This document shows positions 44,474 through 52,838 of a stretch of DNA of 64,000 nucleotides, piece after piece. The notes under the pieces are model-generated. The model ran no database searches. It was not told the DNA's origin and saw only the letters and a list, made by a program, of their open reading frames with translations. A program made the position numbers and the translations under genes. Source of the DNA: Cyclobacterium jeungdonense (GTDB taxonomy: Bacteria > Bacteroidota > Bacteroidia > Cytophagales > Cyclobacteriaceae). Numbering within the stretch: the first letter of the stretch is position 1; each line of letters starts with the position of its first letter. The DNA is taken from positions 124,001 through 188,000 of the forward strand of contig NZ_WMCD01000007.1 in NCBI RefSeq assembly GCF_010994275.1, in the 5' to 3' direction.

Positions 44474-44557
44474 AGCCAGCCAAATTTCCATTGTGTTAGT
44501 TGCCGCTCCATTCCTTTGGCCTGTCCAATCGGATGGAATTTTTGTTTAAATGCAACT

Positions 44558-45274
44558 ATGGAATTAAAACAGACAGGAGGAGTACTGATCCCCCAACAAA
44601 AGCAAAACTGGCAAAACCGGCCGGAATGGTTTTTTAACCGGAAACATACCGATACCTACGAACTTTGGTACGAAGGCAGGTACAAGCGGGCCGAAATCTG
44701 GCAAAAAAAGGTTATGGAGCAGTTGGTATCCAAAGACAAGCGGATCCAAACCCTGCTGGAGTTTGGCTGTGGTACCACCCGATTTACCCGTTGGTGGCAA
44801 GAAATCGGTATCGAAGCCTCTGGAGGCGACATTTCCCCATTGATGCTTTCTCAGGCCATCCACCTTTTTGACGGGGATCTGGTCATGGCCGATTCCCATC
44901 ACATGCCCTTCAAGGACAATACCTTTGATGCCCTGGCCTTTATCACCACTTTCGAATATTACAAGGACCCGGTAAGGGTAATCCGGGAAGCGGCAAGGGT
45001 GGCCAGGCACGGCATCGCCATGGGCATGATGAACCGCAATTCTCCCAAGGTATTGAGGCGGCGGGTTCAGCAACTCTTTGGAAAAAACCCTTTTTACGTG
45101 ACGGCAACCTTTTATACACCCGAAAAATTAATAGAAGTGATTCAGGAAGCCTTAAAAGATAGGTCTTATACCATCGAATGGAGCTGTACCGGTCTGCCCA
45201 AGTGGTTTCCAGTGCAGCAGTGGCGATTACCTTATGGGGACTTCTTTGGTTTATACGTACAACTTCAAGACTGA
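44558..45274 (+). CDS. SAM-dependent methyltransferase under TPP riboswitch control
   Basis: A 238-residue class I methyltransferase. The ATG at 44,558 is chosen over an in-frame upstream TTG at 44,516. Motif I is LLEFGCGTTRFTRWW, followed by GGDISPLMLSQA (acidic ribose-binding Asp), MADSHHMPFKDNTFDALAF (motifs II/III) and REAARVARHGIAMGMMNRN. This is the Methyltransf_11/UbiE-like pattern for small-molecule or quinone-type substrates. It is the first gene after a TPP riboswitch and overlaps the next start by 1 base (TGATG), so its substrate is probably connected with thiamine or its precursors. That is inference, as no methyltransferase belongs to the classical pathway. Confidence 0.9.
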   Translation: MELKQTGGVLIPQQKQNWQNRPEWFFNRKHTDTYELWYEGRYKRAEIWQKKVMEQLVSKDKRIQTLLEFGCGTTRFTRWWQEIGIEASGGDISPLMLSQAIHLFDGDLVMADSHHMPFKDNTFDALAFITTFEYYKDPVRVIREAARVARHGIAMGMMNRNSPKVLRRRVQQLFGKNPFYVTATFYTPEKLIEVIQEALKDRSYTIEWSCTGLPKWFPVQQWRLPYGDFFGLYVQLQD

Positions 45275-46320
45275 TGGACAACACGATTGGAAAAATAGAA
45301 GAAGAATTTCTGGAGGCCTTTATCACCTCCCGATGCGGCGAAAAACGGCCGGAAGTCCTGGTAAAGCCGGGTTTTGGACTGGATGTATCGCTGGTAGCCT
45401 TGCCTGGAAATCGGGTCATGGCCCTTACCAGCGATCCGCTATCCCTGATCCCCAGTTTGGGATTGCAGGAATCCGCCTGGCTATCCGTGCAATTGATGGC
45501 CAATGACATGGCTACCACTGGCTTTGCCCCACAATACGGTCAATTTGTATTAAACCTTCCCGCTGAATTTTCCCAAGAGGATTTTAAAACCTACTGGGAG
45601 CATATCCACACTTTTTGCCAGAAAATGGGCATGGCCATCACCGGTGGTCATACCGGATTTGTTGCCGGACAAAATTCCACCATTGCCGGGGGGGGTACCT
45701 TTATCAGTATTCTTCCTGCAGATCAAGCACTGACTGCTGACAAAGCTCAGGCAGGTGAAGTGTTGTTGGTAACCAAAACTGCAGCCATTTCTTCTTCCGC
45801 TATTCTGGCAATGAGTTTTCCGGAAACCACTAAAAACCGGGTAGGCCGGGAACTATACCAAAAGGCATGTGCCGCTTTCTACGAAACTTCTTCCCTGCGA
45901 GACGGCCTGGTGGCAAAAGGAACAACAAACGATATTACCGCCATGCATGATGTAACCGAAGGCGGGCTTCTCGGTGCCATTTACGAATTGGCAACGGCCG
46001 CTGGCTGCGGGGTGCATCTTGACAAAAACAAACTTCCGGTTGGCCCTGCACAGGCTGCTGTTTGTGAAGTCTTTGATTTGGATCCCCTGCAATGCATTGG
46101 TGCGGGCTCCATGATCATTGCCTGCAAAAAGGAAAAAGCAGCATTGGTAGAAAACCGGCTACTATCAGCTGGCATTGCCTGCTCATTGGTGGGAGAACTT
46201 ACTGATGCCAGCCATGGCATGGTGTTACATGAAAATGACCAACGAAAAGCGCTCGTCTATCAGAAAAAGGACCCGTATTGGGAAGCGTTTTTTCAGGCAA
46301 GCAAACAAGGATGGAAATGA
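45274..46320 (+). CDS. PurM-fold ATP-dependent protein, HypE/ThiL-like
   Basis: A 348-residue AIR-synthase/HypE/ThiL superfamily protein. The ATG at 45,274 overlaps the methyltransferase stop, so the in-frame upstream start is not used. Conserved parts are PGFGLDVSLVALPGN (Asp-containing nucleotide-binding region), LTSDPL, VQLMANDMATTGFAPQYG, MGMAITGGHTGFV and HDVTEGGLLGAIYEL. The Cys-ending C-terminus of true HypE is missing. ThiL (thiamine-phosphate kinase) shares this fold, so in a TPP-controlled operon a kinase-like step in thiamine metabolism is plausible. It shares a 4-base overlap with the ThiE-like gene. Confidence 0.85.
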   Translation: MDNTIGKIEEEFLEAFITSRCGEKRPEVLVKPGFGLDVSLVALPGNRVMALTSDPLSLIPSLGLQESAWLSVQLMANDMATTGFAPQYGQFVLNLPAEFSQEDFKTYWEHIHTFCQKMGMAITGGHTGFVAGQNSTIAGGGTFISILPADQALTADKAQAGEVLLVTKTAAISSSAILAMSFPETTKNRVGRELYQKACAAFYETSSLRDGLVAKGTTNDITAMHDVTEGGLLGAIYELATAAGCGVHLDKNKLPVGPAQAAVCEVFDLDPLQCIGAGSMIIACKKEKAALVENRLLSAGIACSLVGELTDASHGMVLHENDQRKALVYQKKDPYWEAFFQASKQGWK

Positions 46321-46961
46321 AAACACTTAATCTAAGATCCGAAAAGGGAATCTATCTGGTACTTGATCCAAGGGCAAAATCCGAAAGGGAATTGTTTCAG
46401 GATTTAAAAAACGTGTTTCAGTATCCGCTTATTGCCTTGCAAATTTGGGATAATTTTGGTCCGGAACTGGACATACATAAATTCATTGGAAAGGTGTGTG
46501 AAATGGCCCGACCGTATTCTTTTCCGGTTTTGATTGCTAATTCCTGGGAATGGGTGGGTAAAACAGAGCTGGATGGGGTCCATTTTGATCAGATTCCTGA
46601 AAATTTCGCCCAAATTAGAAAGCGTTTGCCAGAAAATCTCATTCTGGGACTGACATGCACCAATGACCTTTCCTTGATTGCAAAAGCAGAAGAAAATGGT
46701 TTCGACTATATTTCATTCTGTTCGGTATTTCCTTCACCCAATGCGGAAGCCTGTGATTTGGTCAGCAAAGACACCCTTCGGAAAGCCGCTGAATGCTGCA
46801 ATTTACCGTTTTTTTTGGCAGGAGGAATCCGTCCAGAAAACGTTAACGAATTGGACGGTATTCCCCACCGGGGCCTGGCCCTGATCTCCGGCATCATGGG
46901 ACAGACCAATCCGGAAAAAGCCATGGAGCAGTTTACAAACTTACTACAAACCAATAAATAG
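46317..46961 (+). CDS. ThiE/TenI-like protein, divergent
   Basis: A 214-residue TIM-barrel protein of the thiamine-phosphate synthase superfamily, starting at the ATGA overlap at 46,317. Recognisable parts are GIYLVLDPR, LIANSWEWVGKTELDGVHFD, LGLTCTNDLSLIAKAEENGF, DYISFCSVFPSP and LAGGIRPENV. Compared with ThiE as I recall it, the Asn-Asp pair is Asn-Ser, the QxD metal-site motif is absent and the T-x-T-K phosphate motif is replaced by SPNAEA, while the Gly-Gly-Ile phosphate loop is kept. It may therefore be a TenI-like isomerase or use a different substrate rather than being an ordinary TMP synthase. Confidence 0.82.
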   Translation: MKTLNLRSEKGIYLVLDPRAKSERELFQDLKNVFQYPLIALQIWDNFGPELDIHKFIGKVCEMARPYSFPVLIANSWEWVGKTELDGVHFDQIPENFAQIRKRLPENLILGLTCTNDLSLIAKAEENGFDYISFCSVFPSPNAEACDLVSKDTLRKAAECCNLPFFLAGGIRPENVNELDGIPHRGLALISGIMGQTNPEKAMEQFTNLLQTNK

Positions 46962-46963
46962 TA

Positions 46964-47269
46964 ATGAAGTTAGCAACCATAGAAAAATTATGTTGTCCCT
47001 TTGACCGATCGGATTTGGAATTGACCCGTATTACCGAAGACCTGGCTGGTAAAATAGAAGAGGGCTGGCTGCATTGTACACAATGCAAACGGATGTACCC
47101 CATAGTCAAAGGCATTCCCATCATGAATCCGGACGAATATCGGGAATTTAGCCTGGAACAGCCCCTCCTGGAGCGTTGGCAAAAACAATTGAAAGGAAAG
47201 CAGGTGAAAAATTTCAGGATATTGGATAAGGCGCAGGAAGAGGCGGATACAACGGATAACTCTGATTAG
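46964..47269 (+). CDS. Trm112-like zinc-ribbon protein
   Basis: A 101-residue protein of the Trm112/UPF0434 type. LCCPFDRSDLEL and LHCTQCKRMYPIVKGIPIM give the paired Cys residues of a zinc ribbon and the usual YPIxxGIPIM ending. Trm112 proteins activate methyltransferases by binding them, and the first gene of this operon is a methyltransferase, so a partner role is a reasonable inference. It starts 2 bases after the ThiE-like stop. The acidic C-terminal tail (DKAQEEADTTDNSD) is not part of the family core. Confidence 0.88.
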   Translation: MKLATIEKLCCPFDRSDLELTRITEDLAGKIEEGWLHCTQCKRMYPIVKGIPIMNPDEYREFSLEQPLLERWQKQLKGKQVKNFRILDKAQEEADTTDNSD

Positions 47270-47448
47270 ATTAGTCCTCAGAGATAAGACACCTTAAAAA
47301 GTCAATTACCCGCTATGGTTGGGAACGAATTCGAGTTAAAAAAAATGGAATTTGCTGTGGAACGAAATCTGGTGCTAAAAACCGATTCGTTTAATCTGAT
47401 GAATTAGTTATATTGTGGCAGAAAAACCAACCGCCTTTAACTACCCCT

Positions 47449-49410
47449 ATGCCACTCAAAAAACTCCGTATTCGCCAAAAGATTCTTTTCACACTTGAAC
47501 GGCAATTGGTAAAAGGGGCCCAATTCCAGCTATTGCTGGTCGCAGCTTTTATTGGGTTGATATCCCTGGTCGGGGGGCTTCTGGTCATGCCATCCGGACC
47601 TCCCACTTCCACTTTTGGAGAATCGGTTTGGTGGGCCTTTTTACGCCTGTCCGATCCCGGTTACCTGGGAGATGATGAGGGAGGCTGGCGGCGATTTATT
47701 TCGACGCTGATCACCGTTGCGGGTTACGTGGTGTTTTTGGGTTCGCTGGTAGCCATTATTACTACCTGGATGAACCGAAAGATCCGGCATCTGGAGCAGG
47801 GACTGACTCCGGTCACGGCAAATAACCACCTATTGATTCTGGGTTGGTCCAACCGTACCATCCATATCGCGGCGGAAATTTTCCAGTCGGTAGGGAGAAT
47901 CAAGCGATTTTTGATACGTTTTGGCGCCAGAAAGTTACAACTAATTATTCTTTCGGAAGAAGTCGGGCCCTTCCAATTGCAGGAACTTAAAGACCATCCC
48001 TTCATCGGAAAACGGGCGAATGAAATTGTTTTACGCACCGGTCTGGCAATAGACCGTGAGCACTTACGCCGGGTAGACAGCCTGAATGCCTCGGCCATCA
48101 TCATTCCCAGTTTGGCTTATGGGAAAAGGGAGCTTATCAGTCCGGATATTGAAACCATCAAATGCCTGCTTTCCCTTAATGCAGAAGCCAACCTACATCG
48201 GAGACATAAATTACCCTATGTGGTAGCTGAAATTCAGGATGAATACAAGGTAAAGGCCGCCTACAGAGCCTACTCGGGTCCCCTGGAGGTGGTCGGTAGC
48301 AATACCATTATCAGCAGGTTAATGGCGCAGAATATCCGGCATCCGGGGCTCTCGGAAGTTTACAATGAAATCCTGTCCCAGATCGTAAACAACAACCTTT
48401 TTTGCCAAAACTTCCCCGATCTCATCGGGTATTCCCTGGGAAGTATAAAAAAAGCTTTTACCAAAGCCATCGTAATGGGGGTAGTAAGCAATTCAGCGGA
48501 TCGATACATTCCGAAGTTAAATATTCCGGAAAGTCACATTCTGGAAAAGGGGGAAAGGCTAGTGGTAATGGCCCGGAATTCTGAGGACCTGGTTTGGAAA
48601 TCCGCTTCCCTTTCCAAAGAGGCACCTACTTCATTCGTTCGATCCCCATTAGCTCCGGAGGAAACGAGCGAAACCATCCGGGTGTTGATTTTGGGGTGGA
48701 ATGACCACGTCCCTTCCCTGATCAAGGAATTATGTTCTTACGAAGAGGAGACCTACTTCGTCCGCCTGGTGACCATGCGACCCGTCGTGGAAAGGGAAAA
48801 GGAACTTCAGTTTCTAAAAGAAAACCCAAATAGGGTTTCACTCGAACATGTGGTAGCCGATTATATCCGGGAGTCGGAGATACAAAAAACCGATGCTGCA
48901 AGCTTTGACCATATTCTGATGATCAGTAGCGACCGAATGGAAGAGGAGGAAGAGGCCGATGCCCGTACCATGGTAGGATATGTTTTATTGGAAGAAGTCT
49001 TGGAAAAAGCCAAAAAAAGACCTTCAGTATTACTCGAATTGGCAGATCCCAGCAACGAGTCTCTGATCCGGCGCTATCAGAGTGAGGTGATAATCAGCCC
49101 CATGGTATTAAGCCACCTGCTGGCAGGTATTGCCCTTCAGCGGGAACTAAGTAGCATTTACAGCGAATTATTTACTGTAGGAGGAGCGGAAATTATTTTT
49201 AGAGAAATCGGCACCTATGGCATTTCCCCCGGAGAAATCGCTTTCCATGAAATCGAAGCCCTTGCTGCCACCCATGGAGAAACGGCTCTTGGCCTTGCCC
49301 TGCAGCCGAAACCACGCAGAAAAAATCACCTGCTCCTCAATCCGGACAAACACAGAAAAATTGTTCTTTCTGAAAAAGATCATTTGGTCGTGCTGACAAC
49401 GGTTTATTAG
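47449..49410 (+). CDS. CASTOR/POLLUX-type ion channel with tandem RCK domains
   Basis: A 653-residue membrane protein. The ATG at 47,449 is preferred to the upstream TTG at 47,413. A first membrane segment (LLLVAAFIGLISLVGGLLV), a pore-region-like SVWWAFLRLSDPGYLGDDEGG and a second segment (FISTLITVAGYVVFLGSLVAII) are followed by two nucleotide-binding RCK/TrkA-N-like units beginning HLLILGWSNRTIHIA and RVLILGWNDHVPSLI. This is the layout of plant CASTOR/POLLUX and their bacterial relatives, which gate cation flow. No glycine-rich GYGD filter is present. It is separated from the thiamine-type operon by 179 bases. Confidence 0.9.
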   Translation: MPLKKLRIRQKILFTLERQLVKGAQFQLLLVAAFIGLISLVGGLLVMPSGPPTSTFGESVWWAFLRLSDPGYLGDDEGGWRRFISTLITVAGYVVFLGSLVAIITTWMNRKIRHLEQGLTPVTANNHLLILGWSNRTIHIAAEIFQSVGRIKRFLIRFGARKLQLIILSEEVGPFQLQELKDHPFIGKRANEIVLRTGLAIDREHLRRVDSLNASAIIIPSLAYGKRELISPDIETIKCLLSLNAEANLHRRHKLPYVVAEIQDEYKVKAAYRAYSGPLEVVGSNTIISRLMAQNIRHPGLSEVYNEILSQIVNNNLFCQNFPDLIGYSLGSIKKAFTKAIVMGVVSNSADRYIPKLNIPESHILEKGERLVVMARNSEDLVWKSASLSKEAPTSFVRSPLAPEETSETIRVLILGWNDHVPSLIKELCSYEEETYFVRLVTMRPVVEREKELQFLKENPNRVSLEHVVADYIRESEIQKTDAASFDHILMISSDRMEEEEEADARTMVGYVLLEEVLEKAKKRPSVLLELADPSNESLIRRYQSEVIISPMVLSHLLAGIALQRELSSIYSELFTVGGAEIIFREIGTYGISPGEIAFHEIEALAATHGETALGLALQPKPRRKNHLLLNPDKHRKIVLSEKDHLVVLTTVY

Positions 49411-49785
49411 AGAGGGGTAACTTTTTATAACGCCTGGAGGAGCGCTTTTTGGCAGGATGCAACATTTTATACCCTATATGGTTACAAATGAGTACCCTTG
49501 AATCCATCAGTAAAGATTAGTTTTACACTGTTGAAGGGATATAACTAAAAAAGATATTTACCTTATCAATACCTATTTTACCTAAACTAACTACCGGTCC
49601 GCTGAACGATCGGTAGTTTTGTTTTTACCCCGTCGTCGTTTGTTTCAGGAGGACGAGTCATCGGGTAATGGCGGTGGTTGTTTTTTTTGTTCGTCACCTA
49701 TTCGCTATCTGTGGCAGCCAAGCACCTCCCCCTCGCTAAGTCCCTACGTCCCAGCATCTCTAAGTCTCCCCCGCCCACAGTACAC
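49411..49785. other. Convergent intergenic region with terminator and CT-rich repeat
   Basis: There is no gene here. It holds the terminator at 49,589-49,625 and, at about 49,735-49,780, a CT-rich stretch (AAGTCCCTACGTCCC, CTCTAAGTCTCCC). The stretch is the complement of the GGGACTTAG-type units in the PUL B sigma-fecR gap. Confidence 0.5.
49589..49625 (+). terminator. Terminator of the ion channel gene
   Basis: AACTACCG (49,589-49,596) pairs perfectly with CGGTAGTT (49,611-49,618), followed by TT, G and five T. It lies about 180 bases past the channel stop codon. Confidence 0.65.
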
Positions 49786-51180
49786 TCAGGCCTTCGCAAA
49801 CTTCCATCGCCCTTTTCGAAAAAACCATAACGCAATCACAGCGTGAAGCGAATGGCAAAAGGCTATCGTACTAAAGATCCCCAGCGTTCCCAGGTTGTAG
49901 GTAATCGCCAGGACATAGGCCATGGGAATTTCCAGCAACCAAAACACCCCAACATTGATATAGGCAGGGGTTCTGGTGTCGCCGGCGCCATTAAAAGCCT
50001 GCACCATTACCATGCCCACGGCATAAAAGATATAGCCCAAAACGGTTACTTTCAGTCCGGTGGCTGCAATCTCCCTCACTTCCTCTCCTTGCACAAATAT
50101 TCCTGCCAGGCTATCTGCAAACAGCAGGTAAACAAGGGTGACGCAGGCCAGAAAAATAAAGTTATAGCGGGCCGTCAGGTAGGTAGAAAGTTCTGCCCGG
50201 AAAGCTTTTCCGGCCCCCAGGTTCTGTCCTACCAGCGTGGCAGCGGCGGCGGAAAGCCCCCATGCTGGCATCAGGCTAAAGAGCAATATCCGGAAGGCAA
50301 TGGTATAACCAGCCACCGCAGCACTTCCAAATTCCGCAGCGATCCGGGTAAGGACAATCCAAGCAGCCGAATCCACCAGAAACTGCCCCATTCCCCCGAC
50401 GGATATGCGAATGATTTTTTGCAGGGTCACCCAGCGTACTTTCAGGTTTTGCCGTCCAATGACCAGGCGGTGTTTTCCGTTTATCAAATGGTACATCTGG
50501 TACACCACGCCCACACTCCTTCCGATGGTGGTGGCCCAGGCGGCGCCTACCAGACCAAAGCCATCGAATGAACCCAGACCAAAAATCAAAAGGGGATCCA
50601 AAACGATGTTCAAGCCATTGGAAATCCAAAGCGCCCGCATGGCCAGATGGGGGGCGCCGGCACCCCTGAAAATTCCATTAATTAGAAACAGAAGCATAAT
50701 GGCGGTGTTTCCTGCAAAAATGATTTCCGTATAGGCCGTTCCCATTTGCAACACCTGCATTTCCGCTCCCATGATGGCCAGTATTTCCCGGGAGTAAAAG
50801 TATCCTCCCATGCCCAATGCCAGGGAAGCCAACACGCCTACCAGCAGCAATTGAAAGGCAACGGTACCAGCCCGCTGGTAGTTTTTCTCGCCAAAACGGC
50901 GGGCCACCATGGCCGTACCGGCCATACTGATGCCCACTCCCAGAGAATAGATAATGGTGAGTACCGCTTCGGTAAGTCCCACCGTGGCCACGGCATCCTC
51001 TCCCAGCCTGCCCACAAAAAAAATGTCCACCACGGCAAACAGGGATTCCATAATCATTTCCAGAATCATGGGGACCGCTAGCAGCACTATCCCCGTTTTT
51101 ATTGGGATACGGGTATAGTCCTGCTCCTTTCCCCGGATGGATTCTGCTATCAATTGCCAGAAAGGGATGTGCTTTTTCAT
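49786..51180 (-). CDS. MATE-family efflux transporter
   Basis: A 464-residue polytopic membrane protein with about 12 hydrophobic segments in two similar halves. It begins with the family pattern VPMILEMIMESLFAVVDIFFVGRLG and contains AVATVGLTEAV, AMVARRFGEKN and a second-half VGQNLGAGK. MATE proteins export cationic drugs or metabolites using Na+ or H+ gradients. The substrate cannot be told. A dispersed leader repeat with a 28-codon ORF ends only 4 bases before its start codon. Confidence 0.93.
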   Translation of the reverse strand: MKKHIPFWQLIAESIRGKEQDYTRIPIKTGIVLLAVPMILEMIMESLFAVVDIFFVGRLGEDAVATVGLTEAVLTIIYSLGVGISMAGTAMVARRFGEKNYQRAGTVAFQLLLVGVLASLALGMGGYFYSREILAIMGAEMQVLQMGTAYTEIIFAGNTAIMLLFLINGIFRGAGAPHLAMRALWISNGLNIVLDPLLIFGLGSFDGFGLVGAAWATTIGRSVGVVYQMYHLINGKHRLVIGRQNLKVRWVTLQKIIRISVGGMGQFLVDSAAWIVLTRIAAEFGSAAVAGYTIAFRILLFSLMPAWGLSAAAATLVGQNLGAGKAFRAELSTYLTARYNFIFLACVTLVYLLFADSLAGIFVQGEEVREIAATGLKVTVLGYIFYAVGMVMVQAFNGAGDTRTPAYINVGVFWLLEIPMAYVLAITYNLGTLGIFSTIAFCHSLHAVIALWFFRKGRWKFAKA

Positions 51181-51184
51181 CTGT

Positions 51185-51271
51185 TTATATTTTTTTTTCA
51201 GCGGTCAGATGGAATCTCGCATGGTTGATAATCATCCCAGTGTGTGGCGTTTTCGTCCTGGTCGATTTCAT
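51185..51271 (-). repeat. Dispersed leader repeat, copy 3, with 28-codon ORF
   Basis: On the minus strand ATG at 51,271 opens a 28-codon frame with Met-Lys-Ser-Thr near the start and Met-Ile-Ile-Asn-His-Ala-Arg in the middle, closely matching copy 1 at 7332-7406. The stop is 4 bases before the MATE start. DNA around the junction (CATCTGTTTATA) is also shared with copy 2 near 44,144. Such close spacing would allow translational coupling. Confidence 0.5.
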
Positions 51272-51484
51272 GGAGAAAAAATTGAGCAGCAAATATCGGA
51301 ATATTGTACCGGATTTTTTCTTGTCACGGGAACGGAAATTTAGATTTACTGCGGAACAGGGAGCTGTAAACCGGGACCAACCAGTGGCAGGGCGGGAACA
51401 TTGCTGCTACACCGAGCCAGACTAACTCATGCTAGGATGGAAGCGGATAAAAAAGCTTTTCTTAATTATGCCAGCTTATTTAGT

Positions 51485-51675
51485 CCTTAAATCCACCAGT
51501 CCCCCTTTGAGAAGAGCCTGTCCCGACCAAAGTCGGGAGGAATTTACTGAAAATGTGATTTGTTGACGAAATTGGGTAATGTAATCGGGCTTAGGAAGGC
51601 AACGCTTTTTGATTCCGCTAATCCGAAGCACACAAGTCCCTCCACCGCGACGGAAGGTGAAGGGGGAATTTTTCT
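51485..51675. repeat. Palindromic intergenic repeats
   Basis: The gap 51,272-51,716 has no gene. Copies related to those at 41,711-42,052 lie at about 51,485-51,545 (AAATCCACCAGTCCCCC, with an inserted GTCCCGACCAAAGTCGGGA palindrome) and about 51,636-51,675 (AGTCCCTCCACC to GGGGGAATTTTT). Confidence 0.45.
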
Positions 51676-51716
51676 TTTAAAACCTGTTTTTACCAAAAAA
51701 CCAGCTCCGGTCTACA

Positions 51717-52784
51717 TTACGCCCATTCCAACTTGCCCTGCGAGACAGCTGCCAGATTGGCTATGCGGTACAGGATCCGGGCTCCTACGTTGGCATCCCA
51801 TTCGCCTCCATTGGTGCCGGGTGCTACTTCTACCAGGTCAAATCCAATCAGTTTCCTGCCGGATGTTACCATGAGTTTAATTAAATGCATCAGTTGCTGA
51901 TAGTCCAGTCCTCCGGGCACCGGGGTACCGGTATTCGGGCAAAGCTGTGGAATCAAACCGTCAATGTCGATGCTTAGGTATACCTGCTCTGGTAAATCTG
52001 CGATGATTTCCCGGCAAAGTGTATCCCAGGTTTTACCCTTGTACAATTGCTCCTTCAGGTTGCTGTCAGTAAACAGCCGGCAACGGGCATCGGATTGGCT
52101 AAGATTCCATTCCTGTTCGCAAAAATCCCGAATTCCTACCTGTACCAGGCGCTGCACCTGCGGAATTTTTAGAAAATTTTGCGAAATCGAAGCATGTGAA
52201 AATTCAAAACCTTCATAGGCCATCCGCAGATCCGCATGGGCATCGATTTGCAGGATGCCGAAAGCTTCATTTTTATCTGCCAGGGCCTGTACCAGCCCCA
52301 ACGGGGTACTGTGGTCTCCGCCCAGGACACCAACTAGCTTACCTTGCTCCAATTGATCTTTTGCCTGCTGGTACACCCATTCGTTCATTTCCCGACAGGC
52401 GCCATTAACGATTTCCGGAACAGCAGCAAAGCGTTCATCCTGATCCTGCTGCGAGCCGGCCTGCAACCATTGGATGTATTTGTCGGCCAAAAAGCGGTAC
52501 TTATTATTTGCTGCTTCGATATCCTGATCCAGTGGCAACATGGAAATCCCCAACTTCCAGGCATTTCGGATATCTTCCTGAAACAGATCCACCTGTACGG
52601 AAGCTTCAAGAATGGCTGCGGGTCCTCGGGCCGTACCGGAACTGTAGGACACCGTCACCTCCCAAGGCACCGGCAGTATCGTCAATTGGCTGTTTTCGGG
52701 CTCGAAGGGAAGTCCAAACAATTTTCCTGAGATCCCCAAGCCATTTGGGTCAAAATTGGTAATAGACGCATTTCTAACTGACAT
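51717..52784 (-). CDS. Agmatinase/arginase-family ureohydrolase
   Basis: A 355-residue enzyme of the ureohydrolase fold, which hydrolyses guanidino or formimino groups using two Mn ions. Metal motifs are all present: GVLGGDHSTPLG, IDAHADLR and LSIDIDGLIP, with the TGTPVPGGL loop following. Other clues are WEVTVSYSSGTARGPAAIL and VEVAPGTNGGEWDANVGAR. It could be agmatinase (putrescine route), formimidoylglutamase or guanidine hydrolase; the sequence favours the agmatinase-like group in Bacteroidota without settling the substrate. It is followed upstream on the same strand by sixA with a 54-base gap. Confidence 0.88.
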   Translation of the reverse strand: MSVRNASITNFDPNGLGISGKLFGLPFEPENSQLTILPVPWEVTVSYSSGTARGPAAILEASVQVDLFQEDIRNAWKLGISMLPLDQDIEAANNKYRFLADKYIQWLQAGSQQDQDERFAAVPEIVNGACREMNEWVYQQAKDQLEQGKLVGVLGGDHSTPLGLVQALADKNEAFGILQIDAHADLRMAYEGFEFSHASISQNFLKIPQVQRLVQVGIRDFCEQEWNLSQSDARCRLFTDSNLKEQLYKGKTWDTLCREIIADLPEQVYLSIDIDGLIPQLCPNTGTPVPGGLDYQQLMHLIKLMVTSGRKLIGFDLVEVAPGTNGGEWDANVGARILYRIANLAAVSQGKLEWA

Positions 52785-52838
52785 GTGTGTGGATTGTATT
52801 TAAAGAATTGAAAAATAATCGAAGAAACCTGAACTGCG

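Noticed and set aside
45178..45273. Upstream in-frame extension of the HypE/ThiL-like gene
   Set aside because: It would lie wholly inside the methyltransferase gene. The TGATG junction at 45,272-45,276 gives a natural start.
47413..49410. Reading the channel as an ordinary TrkA/Kch potassium channel
   Set aside because: The pore-region sequence and two complete RCK-like units fit the CASTOR/POLLUX layout better, and no GYGD filter was found.
49843..50571. 242-codon plus-strand frame inside the MATE gene
   Set aside because: Shadow of a membrane protein gene; its Gly/Gln/His-rich composition is typical of antisense frames.
51102..51425. 107-codon plus-strand frame upstream of the MATE gene
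   Set aside because: Runs antisense across the MATE start and the leader repeat, with no domain. The minus-strand short ORF explains the conservation better.
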